From NCBI GenBank assembly GCA_035270785.1, contig DATESN010000030.1, positions 1 to 5,508 of the forward strand: 5,508 bases of DNA. Direction: 5' to 3'. The position numbers and the translations under genes are program-made. This stretch comes from DATESN01 sp035270785 (GTDB taxonomy: Bacteria; Bacillota; Clostridia; Lachnospirales; Lachnospiraceae). Below are positions 1 through 5,508 of the stretch, one piece after another; position 1 is the first letter of the stretch; the number at the start of each line of letters is the position of its first letter. Under the pieces are notes generated by a model. That model was not told the origin of the DNA and ran no database searches. It saw only the letters and a list, made by a program, of their open reading frames with translations.

Positions 1-958
1 CAAGGTGCAGTGGCTAACAAATTCCGTCTATGACAGTGCACAAAAGGTACTGCGATTTAGCACCAATCATTTTTCCACCTACGGCATTGGCTACAAACAG
101 ACTAACACCGCATTTACAGACATTACAGCTCATTGGGCAAAGGAAGATATTGAGTTTGTGGTAAGCCGTGGATTGTTCAGCGGCACTTCCGGCACTACCT
201 TTAGTCCGAACACCGCCATAACAAGAGGAATGTTCGTCACCGCCCTCGGACGGTTGGCAAACGCCGATGTGAGCGGCTACGCAAAGAGCAGCTTCACCGA
301 TGTGAAAAGCGACGCTTACTATATGGGCTACATCGAGTGGGCAAGCAAAAACAACATTGTAAATGGGGTTGGCAATAATAAGTTTGCCCCGGATCAGTCC
401 ATCACCCGTGAGCAGATGGCGGTCATTATGAGCAATTATGCCAAGACCATCGGTTATACTCTGCCGAAGGTTCATATCGAAAATATCTTTACAGATAACG
501 CTAAGATCAGTATCTACGCCAAGGAAGCCGTGAAGCAGATGCAAATGGCAGGCGTGATCAGCGGCAAAAACGGCAATCTCTATTATCCGCAGGGTACAGC
601 CACAAGAGCCGAGGTGTCCGCTGTATTACGCCGCTTTGTGGAGCTGGCGATTTCCAGCGACACGGCACAAGGCTGGACAATGAACGATTCCGGCAAATGG
701 ATGTACTACGAAAACGGCAAGCCCCTTACCGGCAAGCAGGACATCGACGGAGCCACCTATACTTTTGACCAGTACGGCGTGACCGCGGATGTGCCGAAAA
801 ATCTGCGGTACACCACTTACATTGTGCAAAAGGGCGACAGCTTCTGGCGCATAGCCTACAAGTTGGGCTGCACCATGAGTGAACTGGAGCGATTGAATAA
901 CAAAAGCCGGTTCTCAATTATCCACCCCAGCGATGTACTCCGGGTGCCAGAGAAGTAA
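1..958 (+). CDS. SLH-domain cell-surface protein with C-terminal LysM, 5'-truncated
   Basis: This is the C-terminal part of a secreted cell-wall protein. The reading frame is open to the window edge (AAG at 2-4 precedes GTG at 5), and no ribosome binding site supports GTG5, so the gene starts upstream. Numbering from the codon at 5: residues 1-30 end in a beta-type segment with the NHFSTYGIGY motif often found just before SLH repeats. Three SLH repeats follow (about 36-84, 97-145, 161-213), each opening with FTD and carrying ITRGM, ITREQ or ATRAE, variants of the TRAE motif that binds pyruvylated secondary cell-wall polymer. Residues 223-262 resemble a choline-binding-type repeat (GW...GKWMYYENGKPLTG...FDQYG). 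Residues 271-315 form a LysM domain (YIVQKGDSFWRIA), a peptidoglycan binder, ending in VLRVPEK. The protein should be anchored to the outer wall; any catalytic or adhesive domain lies upstream and is unseen. The gene is much richer in GC than its neighbours and has its own terminator. Confidence 0.9.
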   Translation, partial: KVQWLTNSVYDSAQKVLRFSTNHFSTYGIGYKQTNTAFTDITAHWAKEDIEFVVSRGLFSGTSGTTFSPNTAITRGMFVTALGRLANADVSGYAKSSFTDVKSDAYYMGYIEWASKNNIVNGVGNNKFAPDQSITREQMAVIMSNYAKTIGYTLPKVHIENIFTDNAKISIYAKEAVKQMQMAGVISGKNGNLYYPQGTATRAEVSAVLRRFVELAISSDTAQGWTMNDSGKWMYYENGKPLTGKQDIDGATYTFDQYGVTADVPKNLRYTTYIVQKGDSFWRIAYKLGCTMSELERLNNKSRFSIIHPSDVLRVPEK

Positions 959-1018
959 AAACATGGTTCCCTTTTAAAACGTTAAGCTTAATGGGCAGAG
1001 GATAGGCGAAGATGGAAT

Positions 1019-1060
1019 AAGCAAGGGAGGAAACCGACATCGGTTTCCTCCCTTGCTTTT
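1019..1060 (+). terminator. Rho-independent terminator of the SLH gene
   Basis: The arms 1021-1037 and 1040-1056 are perfect 17-bp inverted repeats separated by CA. Two further A-T pairs (1019-1020 with 1057-1058) extend the stem to 19 bp. The stem is GC-rich (GGGAGG/CCTCCC core) and TTTT follows at 1057-1060. It lies 60 bp after the SLH stop codon, so it most likely ends that transcript. The T tract is short, but the stem is very stable. Confidence 0.88.
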
Positions 1061-1263
1061 CCGTATTCAGTTTGCGTTTCTTAATTTGTCCCTGTGACAC
1101 AGTCGCTTTAGGAGTCATGTCCCTTTTTTGATGTAAATTACAATATTATAAAATTTATATTAGTATTTGTATATGTTATTGTATTCTAAGAAATGATTTG
1201 GTAAGATAAAGGTGTTTGTTTTTGCTAGTAAGAAATGCTTGAAAGTAATGATTGGGGAATAAT
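1061..1263. other. Gene-poor spacer between the SLH gene and the mutS-like operon
   Basis: Together with 959-1018 this makes about 305 bp without a credible gene. The first part (to about 1125) keeps intermediate composition and contains the palindrome CTGTG-A-CACAG (1092-1102) flanked by two copies of TGTCCC (1087-1092 and 1118-1123). From about 1124 on it becomes very AT-rich, which fits a promoter region for the downstream operon. A reverse-strand frame across 918-1118 is short, overlaps the SLH gene end and the terminator, and has no family likeness. Confidence 0.6.
1179..1207 (+). promoter_or_regulatory. Possible sigma-A-type promoter for the mutS-like operon
   Basis: TTGTAT (1179-1184) and TAAGAT (1202-1207) are 17 bp apart. 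They match TTGACA at 3 of 6 positions and TATAAT at 4 of 6. The expected start near 1214 would leave a leader of about 50 nt before ATG 1264. The region is so AT-rich that chance matches are easy, so this is tentative. Confidence 0.3.
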
Positions 1264-2934
1264 ATGGAAATAATTATTTTTATGAGTGGTATTATCATTG
1301 TTTTGTTTGGTTTTTTTATAAAAGGGTTTTATGACCAAAAAAAAACCATAAAGAGTTTTAGACAAAAGTTAAAAGAGAATTATGGGAAGTATCCTGAAAA
1401 AAACTATAAACCTGAACAATATGAAAATATTGCAAAATATTACTTAAAGCATAAAAAAGGTTACTCCATTGATGATATAACTTGGAATGATTTAGACATG
1501 GATACTATTTTCATGCTTATGAATCACACAAATTCCTCTGCGGGTGAAGAATATTTATATCATAGATTAAGAACTCCAGAATTAAATGGTGATAAAATAG
1601 AAAGAGATGAAGAATTGATTCAATATTTTATGGATCATGAAGAAGATCGGATTAAGCTTCAACTGGCATTTTCTAAGATGGGAAATACAGGAAAATACTC
1701 GATCTATGATTATTTGGAGTTTTTAGACGTGCTTGGGAGTCGAGATAATGCAAAACATATTGTTGCCGATATATTATATCTACCGGCGATTGTATTTACA
1801 TTGTTTATGCCAGCATATGGAATTATGTTCTTAATTGCATTAATGATTTACAATATGTTAACGTATTCAAAGGAAAAGTCTGAGATTCAGCCATATATTA
1901 TAAGCTTTTTTTATGTGTTACGCGTTATAAAAAGCGTAGGTGAAATTAGTAAATTAAATATTGATATTTTGAAACCAAACTGTGATTCCTTAAATGGGTT
2001 ACGACGGGTATTTAAGAACTTTGAGAAAAGATCAAAAAAGTTAGCTAAAGATGATTCGAACGCAGATCCATTGGCCATTTTCGCATTGTATTTTAAAATG
2101 ATTACACATTCTGATATTATCATTTTTAATAATATTTATATAGATGTTAAAAAGCATGTTAAGGATATTGATACTATTTTAACAGAAACGGGTTATTTGG
2201 AATCCATCATCGCAATAGGGGCATTTCGGAAATCCATAGGGGACTATTGTTTACCAAAGTTTAATCATAATGGGCTTCTAGAAGCAAAGAATTTATATCA
2301 TCCCATGATCATGAATCCAGTCAAAAATTGTTTTTCCTGTAACCGCGGTATGCTACTTACAGGATCCAATGCATCAGGGAAATCTACTTTTTTAAAAACA
2401 ATAGCCATTAATGCGATTTTAGCTCAAACAATTCATACTTGTATGGCAGATGAGTTTCATTCGGAATTTTATAGAGTCTATTCCTCTATGGCATTAACCG
2501 ATAATCTAGATGGCGGTGATAGCTATTATATTGTGGAAATAAAATCATTGAAACGAATTTTAGATGCAGTAGCCTTGGATCATAGTGCTCCCGTTTTATG
2601 TTTTGTGGATGAAGTCCTTAGGGGTACCAATACCGTTGAAAGGATTGCAGCATCCACACAAATATTAAGAAGTTTAACAGGAGAGCGGGTGAAATGCTTT
2701 GCAGCAACCCATGATATAGAGTTGACACATTTATTGGAAGAACAATATGATAATAATCATTTTGAAGAAGAAGTCATAGAGGGTGATGTTGTTTTTCATT
2801 ATGAACTATTAAATGGAAGAGCAACTACAAGAAATGCAATTAAACTACTTAGTATCATTGGCTACAATGAGAAGATTATAGCATCTGCAGAAGGTTTGGC
2901 AGAAAAATTCTTAAAGACAGGACAGTGGGTATAA
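1264..2934 (+). CDS. Membrane-anchored MutS-family ATPase
   Basis: The product has 556 residues from ATG 1264, chosen because GGGG (1254-1257) sits 6 nt upstream. The in-frame TTG at 1252 overlaps that site and lacks one of its own. Residues 1-20 are a hydrophobic anchor. Residues 84-105 (MLMNHTNSSAGEEYL...RTP) match the start of the MutS core/lever domain. Residues 170-200 form a second hydrophobic block, one long helix or a hairpin broken at PAYG. The C-terminal ATPase has Walker A GSNASGKST (367-375), Walker B CFVDEVLRGTNTVER with D449-E450, and the ATHD loop with H483. It ends in ATTRNAIKLLSIIGY, the usual MutS tail. MutS proteins dimerise and couple ATP binding to DNA clamping. This one lacks the N-terminal mismatch-recognition and connector domains, so it is not canonical MutS, and it lacks the C-terminal Smr nuclease of MutS2. 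Its role is unknown; action on DNA at the membrane is inference. It is probably co-transcribed with the RNase HI gene 1 bp downstream. Confidence 0.9.
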   Translation: MEIIIFMSGIIIVLFGFFIKGFYDQKKTIKSFRQKLKENYGKYPEKNYKPEQYENIAKYYLKHKKGYSIDDITWNDLDMDTIFMLMNHTNSSAGEEYLYHRLRTPELNGDKIERDEELIQYFMDHEEDRIKLQLAFSKMGNTGKYSIYDYLEFLDVLGSRDNAKHIVADILYLPAIVFTLFMPAYGIMFLIALMIYNMLTYSKEKSEIQPYIISFFYVLRVIKSVGEISKLNIDILKPNCDSLNGLRRVFKNFEKRSKKLAKDDSNADPLAIFALYFKMITHSDIIIFNNIYIDVKKHVKDIDTILTETGYLESIIAIGAFRKSIGDYCLPKFNHNGLLEAKNLYHPMIMNPVKNCFSCNRGMLLTGSNASGKSTFLKTIAINAILAQTIHTCMADEFHSEFYRVYSSMALTDNLDGGDSYYIVEIKSLKRILDAVALDHSAPVLCFVDEVLRGTNTVERIAASTQILRSLTGERVKCFAATHDIELTHLLEEQYDNNHFEEEVIEGDVVFHYELLNGRATTRNAIKLLSIIGYNEKIIASAEGLAEKFLKTGQWV

Positions 2935-2935
2935 T

Positions 2936-3412
2936 ATGAATGTAACAATTTATTCAGATGGTTCTGCAAGGGGAAATCCCGATGGACCTGGAGGATTTGG
3001 AACGGTACTTCAATACGTAGATCATAAAGGGGAAGTTCATCAACGTGAATTTTCTGCAGGTTATAAGAAGACAACCAATAATCGTATGGAGTTAATGGGT
3101 GTTATTGCTGGTTTAGAGGCGTTAACAAAGCCTTGTCATGTAGAAGTTGTTTCGGATTCTAAATATGTAACAGAAGCCTTCAATCAAAATTGGATTACTA
3201 ATTGGTTAAAGAAAAATTGGAAAACAGCAGGGAATAAACCAGTTAAAAATATTGATCTTTGGAAAAGGTTACTGAAGGCAAAAGAAAATCATATCGTAGT
3301 GTTTACATGGGTAAAGGGACATGCAGGGCATCCCGAGAATGAGAGATGTGATTATCTTGCCACGAGTGCTGCAGATGGAAACGGATTACTTGACGATAAT
3401 ATACAAGAATGA
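2936..3412 (+). CDS. rnhA: Ribonuclease HI
   Basis: This 158-residue protein cuts the RNA strand of RNA:DNA hybrids in the cytoplasm, removing R-loops and replication primers. The length is typical of bacterial RNase HI. All the catalytic residues are present: D8 (IYSDGSARGNPDGPGG), E52 (NNRMELMG), D74 (VVSDSKYV) and D139 (NERCDYLA), with H129 in VKGHAGH, equivalent to D10, E48, D70, D134 and H124 of the E. coli enzyme. The basic handle that grips the hybrid is present at about 89-111 (NWLKKNWK...LWKRL). There is no N-terminal hybrid-binding domain, unlike many Gram-positive and eukaryotic versions. ATG 2936 lies 1 bp after the stop of the MutS-like gene, and only a weak purine stretch (GGACAGTGGG) precedes it, so translation is probably coupled to the upstream gene. 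Confidence 0.96.
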   Translation: MNVTIYSDGSARGNPDGPGGFGTVLQYVDHKGEVHQREFSAGYKKTTNNRMELMGVIAGLEALTKPCHVEVVSDSKYVTEAFNQNWITNWLKKNWKTAGNKPVKNIDLWKRLLKAKENHIVVFTWVKGHAGHPENERCDYLATSAADGNGLLDDNIQE

Positions 3413-3463
3413 TATGATTATTTCAATCAGTTTTTTATTAAGATAATAGATATAGATGAAGAC

Positions 3464-3469
3464 AAGGGG
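3464..3469 (+). promoter_or_regulatory. Ribosome binding site that sets the start of the small membrane protein
   Basis: AAGGGG ends 7 nt before ATG 3477, which is good spacing. The alternative in-frame ATG 3456 lies upstream of it and has only an AT-rich sequence before it, so the later start is preferred. Confidence 0.7.
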
Positions 3470-3476
3470 CGTATTA

Positions 3477-3647
3477 ATGAATAATTTAATTGCATTTGTA
3501 AATCAGTTTTTGGAATATTTAATTGTATTTGTTGTTTCTATTATTGCTATTTTAGGTGGATGTTTTATTGGAATTAAATGTCGAAAATCAAAAGATTTGA
3601 AACAACTTGCAGCTGCGGATGAACAGATTGATAGTAAAGTCGAATGA
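3477..3647 (+). CDS. Small single-pass membrane protein, function unknown
   Basis: This is a 56-residue protein from ATG 3477. It has a short N-terminal stretch (MNNLIAFVNQF), one hydrophobic helix at about residues 12-34 (LEYLIVFVVSIIAILGGCFIGIK), then a basic cluster KCRKSK and a charged tail ending DEQIDSKVE. By the positive-inside rule the tail should be cytoplasmic. The good ribosome binding site, sensible topology and close position after rnhA (64 bp, no terminator between) support a real gene. Small proteins of this layout (FVNxFLEY, a hydrophobic helix, then G-IK-R-K) are familiar from Lachnospiraceae and related Clostridia, but no function is established that I can cite. It could also be a chance ORF or an uncharacterised accessory subunit. 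It precedes the operon terminator, so it is probably the last gene of the mutS-like/rnhA transcript. Confidence 0.65.
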   Translation: MNNLIAFVNQFLEYLIVFVVSIIAILGGCFIGIKCRKSKDLKQLAAADEQIDSKVE

Positions 3648-3664
3648 TAAAAAGTAAAAAAGTG

Positions 3665-3716
3665 AATAATTTAAAAAAGGTGTTCTATAATGTGAACACC
3701 TTTTTTAAATTATTTT
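3665..3716. terminator. Strong, probably bidirectional terminator ending the mutS-like/rnhA unit
   Basis: The arms 3665-3685 and 3694-3714 are perfect 21-bp inverted repeats around the 8-nt loop TATAATGT (3686-3693). The GC part of the stem, GGTGTTC/GAACACC, is next to the loop, with A6 and T6 tracts below it. Because each strand reads stem then T-run, it can act in both directions, though only + strand genes are seen. It lies 18 bp after the small membrane protein and 16 bp before the HAD gene. Confidence 0.88.
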
Positions 3717-3731
3717 GCGAAGAGGTGTTTC

Positions 3732-4424
3732 ATGAAAAAGTATGAATTTTTATTATGGGATGTTGATGATACCCTATTGGATTTTTTGAAATCAGAACGT
3801 TATGCATTATCCAATTGCTTTGAAAAGTTTAATCTTAGCATTACGGATGAGATTATTGATTCCTATTCACAAATCAATCATAGTTATTGGAAAAGGTTAG
3901 AACGGGGAGAAATAGATAAAAACACGGTTTTGTATGGAAGATTTGAAACTTTATTTAACAAATTAAATATAACTAGTATTGACATTACGGTATTTCAAAG
4001 GGAATATCAAAATGCATTGGGTAGCGTCTTTTATATTCAAGATCAGGCAACCCAATTATTAAAACGGTTATCAAAAGATTTTAAGCTTTATCTTGTAACT
4101 AACGGTGTCGCAACTGTTCAACGTAATAAATTAAATTTGTCAGGAATTAATGAAATTGTAGATGATATTTTTATTTCAGAAGAAATTGGATATGTTAAAC
4201 CACAAAAAGAATTTTTTGATCGTTGCTTTGCTAAAATTCCAGACTTTGAAAAAGAAAAGGCAATTATTATTGGAGATTCCCTAAGTAGTGACATTAAAGG
4301 TGGTAATAATGCATCCATTGCTACTTGTTGGTATAACCCAAGGAAAGCCATAAATTCAACCAACAGTAAAGTGGATTATGAGATATGTAATTTAAATGAA
4401 ATAGAGTCGGTTATCTGGAGATAA
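3732..4424 (+). CDS. HAD-family hydrolase, YjjG-type pyrimidine nucleotidase
   Basis: This 230-residue cytoplasmic phosphatase belongs to the haloacid dehalogenase superfamily. HAD motif I is DVDDTLLDF (nucleophile D10, acid/base D12). Motif II is LVTNG with T123, the motif III lysine is K156 in GYVKPQKEFF, and motif IV is IIIGDSLSSDIKGG (D182 and D187, Mg2+ ligands). The all-alpha cap between motifs I and II includes YSQINHSYWKRLERGEIDKNTVLYGRF, which closely follows the YjjG/YfnB pattern (INxxYWxxxExGEI). In E. coli, YjjG dephosphorylates noncanonical pyrimidine nucleotides and helps clean the nucleotide pool. The same substrate here is inferred from family likeness, and other small phosphoesters are possible. 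AGAGGTG (3721-3727) precedes the ATG. The stop codon overlaps the ribosome binding site of the next gene, so the two form an operon. Confidence 0.9.
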   Translation: MKKYEFLLWDVDDTLLDFLKSERYALSNCFEKFNLSITDEIIDSYSQINHSYWKRLERGEIDKNTVLYGRFETLFNKLNITSIDITVFQREYQNALGSVFYIQDQATQLLKRLSKDFKLYLVTNGVATVQRNKLNLSGINEIVDDIFISEEIGYVKPQKEFFDRCFAKIPDFEKEKAIIIGDSLSSDIKGGNNASIATCWYNPRKAINSTNSKVDYEICNLNEIESVIWR

Positions 4425-4430
4425 AGGAGA
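4423..4430 (+). promoter_or_regulatory. Ribosome binding site overlapping the HAD stop codon
   Basis: AAAGGAGA begins within the TAA (4422-4424) of the nucleotidase gene and ends 3 nt before ATG 4434. The overlap suggests that ribosomes finishing the nucleotidase re-initiate on the regulator gene. Confidence 0.8.
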
Positions 4431-4433
4431 TTT

Positions 4434-5417
4434 ATGGCAAAGTCACAGAATCAAAAACTAAAACTGCTATACATATTAAAAATATTACACGAAAGAACGA
4501 ATGAAAATAATGCTATTTCCACTCATGAAATCATAGAATTATTGAAAAAACAGGAGATTCTTGCGGAACGAAAAAGTATTTATAATGATATAGAACAATT
4601 AATAAGTTTTGGAATTGATATTGTAAGTAATAAGTCTAAAATAAATGGTGGCTACTTTTTAGCAAGTAGGGATTTTGAATTGGCAGAATTAAAATTATTA
4701 GTGGATGCAGTACAAGCAACCAAATTTATAACCGAAAAGAAATCAAAAGTACTGATTAGTAAATTAGAGTCCCTCACAAGCATTTATGATGCAAAACAAT
4801 TACAAAGACATGTATATGTTGCCAATCGAGTAAAGACAACGAATGAAAATATTTATTATAACGTGGATTATATACATAGATCTATTTCCCAAAATTCCAT
4901 GATTGGTTTTCGCTATTTTGAGTGGACCATTGATAAAGAAATGAAATTCAAAAAAAAAGGTACTTTTTATCATATTAGCCCTTGGGCACTTACTTTTAGT
5001 GAGGAAAATTATTATCTGATAGGTTTTGAAGAAGAAAGCAATATGATTAAACATTATCGAGTAGATAAAATGATTGATATGAAGGTAATTGGAACGATAA
5101 GATTGGGAAAAGAACAATTTGAAAAGTTTGATATTGGTTCCTATACCAATAAAACCTTTGGTATGTTTGGTGGAACAGAAGAGTTAGTAACCCTAAATTT
5201 CCCCAATCGTTTAGTAGGTGTTGTGTTTGATCGATTTGGAAAAGAAACGACTATTAGAAAAAGAGATGAAAATAATTTTTCCATAAGAGTAAACGTGGCA
5301 GTCAGCCCTCAGTTTTATGGTTGGCTTACGGGTATTGGTCCTGAAGTTCGTATTTCAGCACCAGAATCAGTAAAAGAATCGTATTATAAATATTTATGTG
5401 AAATTATTAAAGGTTGA
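4434..5417 (+). CDS. WYL-domain HTH transcriptional regulator (YafY-like)
   Basis: This 327-residue protein has an N-terminal winged helix-turn-helix (about 1-75) of the HTH_11 type: KLLYILKILHERT, then STHEIIELLKK, then the recognition part RKSIYNDIEQLISFGI and the wing NGGYFL. A helical linker (about 80-130) precedes a WYL ligand-binding domain (about 140-225), with HISPWALTFSEENYYLIGFEE at 180-200 and the basic segment KHYRVDKMIDM. In this protein the W-Y-L triad reads Y193-Y194-L195. The C-terminal extension (about 245-327) ends with SPQFYGWLTGIGPEVRISAP, typical of full-length WYL regulators. Such proteins bind DNA as dimers and are thought to sense nucleotides or nucleic-acid fragments through the WYL fold; the ligand here is unknown. 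It may control its own operon with the HAD nucleotidase, or the gene beginning at 5480. It could act as a repressor or an activator. Confidence 0.93.
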   Translation: MAKSQNQKLKLLYILKILHERTNENNAISTHEIIELLKKQEILAERKSIYNDIEQLISFGIDIVSNKSKINGGYFLASRDFELAELKLLVDAVQATKFITEKKSKVLISKLESLTSIYDAKQLQRHVYVANRVKTTNENIYYNVDYIHRSISQNSMIGFRYFEWTIDKEMKFKKKGTFYHISPWALTFSEENYYLIGFEEESNMIKHYRVDKMIDMKVIGTIRLGKEQFEKFDIGSYTNKTFGMFGGTEELVTLNFPNRLVGVVFDRFGKETTIRKRDENNFSIRVNVAVSPQFYGWLTGIGPEVRISAPESVKESYYKYLCEIIKG

Positions 5418-5444
5418 AAATAGTATATAAAGATTTATTTTAGA

Positions 5445-5459
5445 GCATGTAAAACATGC
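5445..5459. repeat. Short inverted repeat, possible operator
   Basis: GCATGT-AAA-ACATGC is a perfect 6-bp dyad with a 3-nt centre, 27 bp after the regulator stop codon and 20 bp before the next likely start. No T-run follows, so it is a poor terminator. It could be a protein-binding dyad in the leader of the next gene, or a chance match. Confidence 0.35.
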
Positions 5460-5479
5460 AGATCGGATATAGGCATAAG

Positions 5480-5508
5480 ATGGAATTTCAATTTGCATCA
5501 AGAATGAA
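5480..5508 (+). CDS. Start of a further gene, 3'-truncated; possible PLP-dependent aminotransferase
   Basis: ATG 5480 opens a frame reading MEFQFASRMK to the window edge. AGG at 5471-5473, 6 nt upstream, is a weak ribosome binding site. The opening resembles the start of fold-type I aminotransferases of the 2-aminoadipate/MocR-related group, which often begin with an F-A-x-R-M-K pattern, but ten residues cannot prove it. The gene lies 62 bp after the WYL regulator and in the same direction. Confidence 0.35.

Noticed and set aside
5..7. GTG as the true start of the SLH protein
   Set aside because: The frame is open to the window edge, and the first residues are the middle of a known pre-SLH beta segment with no signal peptide.
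14..544. Long reverse-strand open frame (176 codons) opposite the SLH repeats
   Set aside because: It mirrors a clearly coding SLH region, is Cys/His-rich without a family pattern, and exists because the GC-rich strand has few stops.
982..991. Palindrome TTAAGCTTAA after the SLH gene
   Set aside because: A 10-bp AT-rich palindrome is expected by chance and has no T-run or companion site.
626..1118. Three further reverse-strand frames around the SLH gene end
   Set aside because: They are short, lack ribosome binding sites and family likeness, and overlap the SLH CDS or its terminator.
1252..1263. TTG start for the MutS-like protein
   Set aside because: The GGGG that best serves as ribosome binding site lies in and after this codon and fits ATG 1264 instead.
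3456..3476. Upstream ATG for the small membrane protein
   Set aside because: It has no purine-rich site before it, whereas ATG 3477 has AAGGGG at good spacing.
4800..5117. Reverse-strand frame of 105 codons inside the WYL regulator
   Set aside because: It is Phe/Ile-rich low-complexity translation of the antisense of an AT-rich gene.
1264..5417. Anti-phage defence island (MutS-like ATPase, RNase H, WYL regulator)
   Set aside because: WYL regulators do occur in defence loci, but rnhA and the YjjG-type nucleotidase look like housekeeping genes, a strong terminator splits the two units, and no known effector, nuclease toxin or mobile gene is present.

Overview
This window looks like chromosomal DNA from a low-GC Gram-positive bacterium, most likely a Clostridia/Lachnospiraceae-type Firmicute. 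The evidence is an S-layer-homology (SLH) cell-wall protein, AT-rich coding, purine-rich ribosome binding sites and strong hairpin-plus-T terminators. All genes read on the + strand. No rRNA, tRNA, CRISPR array or intact mobile element was seen.

Layout. Positions 1-958 hold the 3' end of a large surface protein: three SLH repeats, a choline-binding-like repeat and a C-terminal LysM domain. A strong terminator follows at 1019-1060. The gene is clearly richer in GC (about half G+C by eye) than the rest of the window (about one third). A gene-poor stretch (959-1263) carries this terminator, a short repeat/palindrome cluster and a possible promoter. A probable operon then runs 1264-3647: a membrane-anchored MutS-family ATPase, RNase HI (1 bp downstream) and a 56-residue single-pass membrane protein. 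It ends in a perfect 21-bp hairpin terminator (3665-3716).

A second transcription unit (3732-5417) encodes a HAD-family YjjG-like nucleotidase and a WYL-domain transcriptional regulator. The nucleotidase stop codon touches the ribosome binding site of the regulator. The last 29 bases probably start another gene, tentatively a PLP-dependent aminotransferase.

How the genes fit together. The first unit pairs two nucleic-acid enzymes, a MutS-like ATPase that lacks recognisable mismatch-reading domains and a complete RNase HI, with a tiny membrane protein. The second pairs a probable nucleotide-pool phosphatase with a ligand-sensing type of regulator. Most of this looks like ordinary core or near-core genome. 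The most interesting points are the membrane MutS/RNase HI coupling, the base-composition step next to the SLH gene, and a consensus TATAAT inside a terminator loop. No convincing new defence system or mobile system was found.
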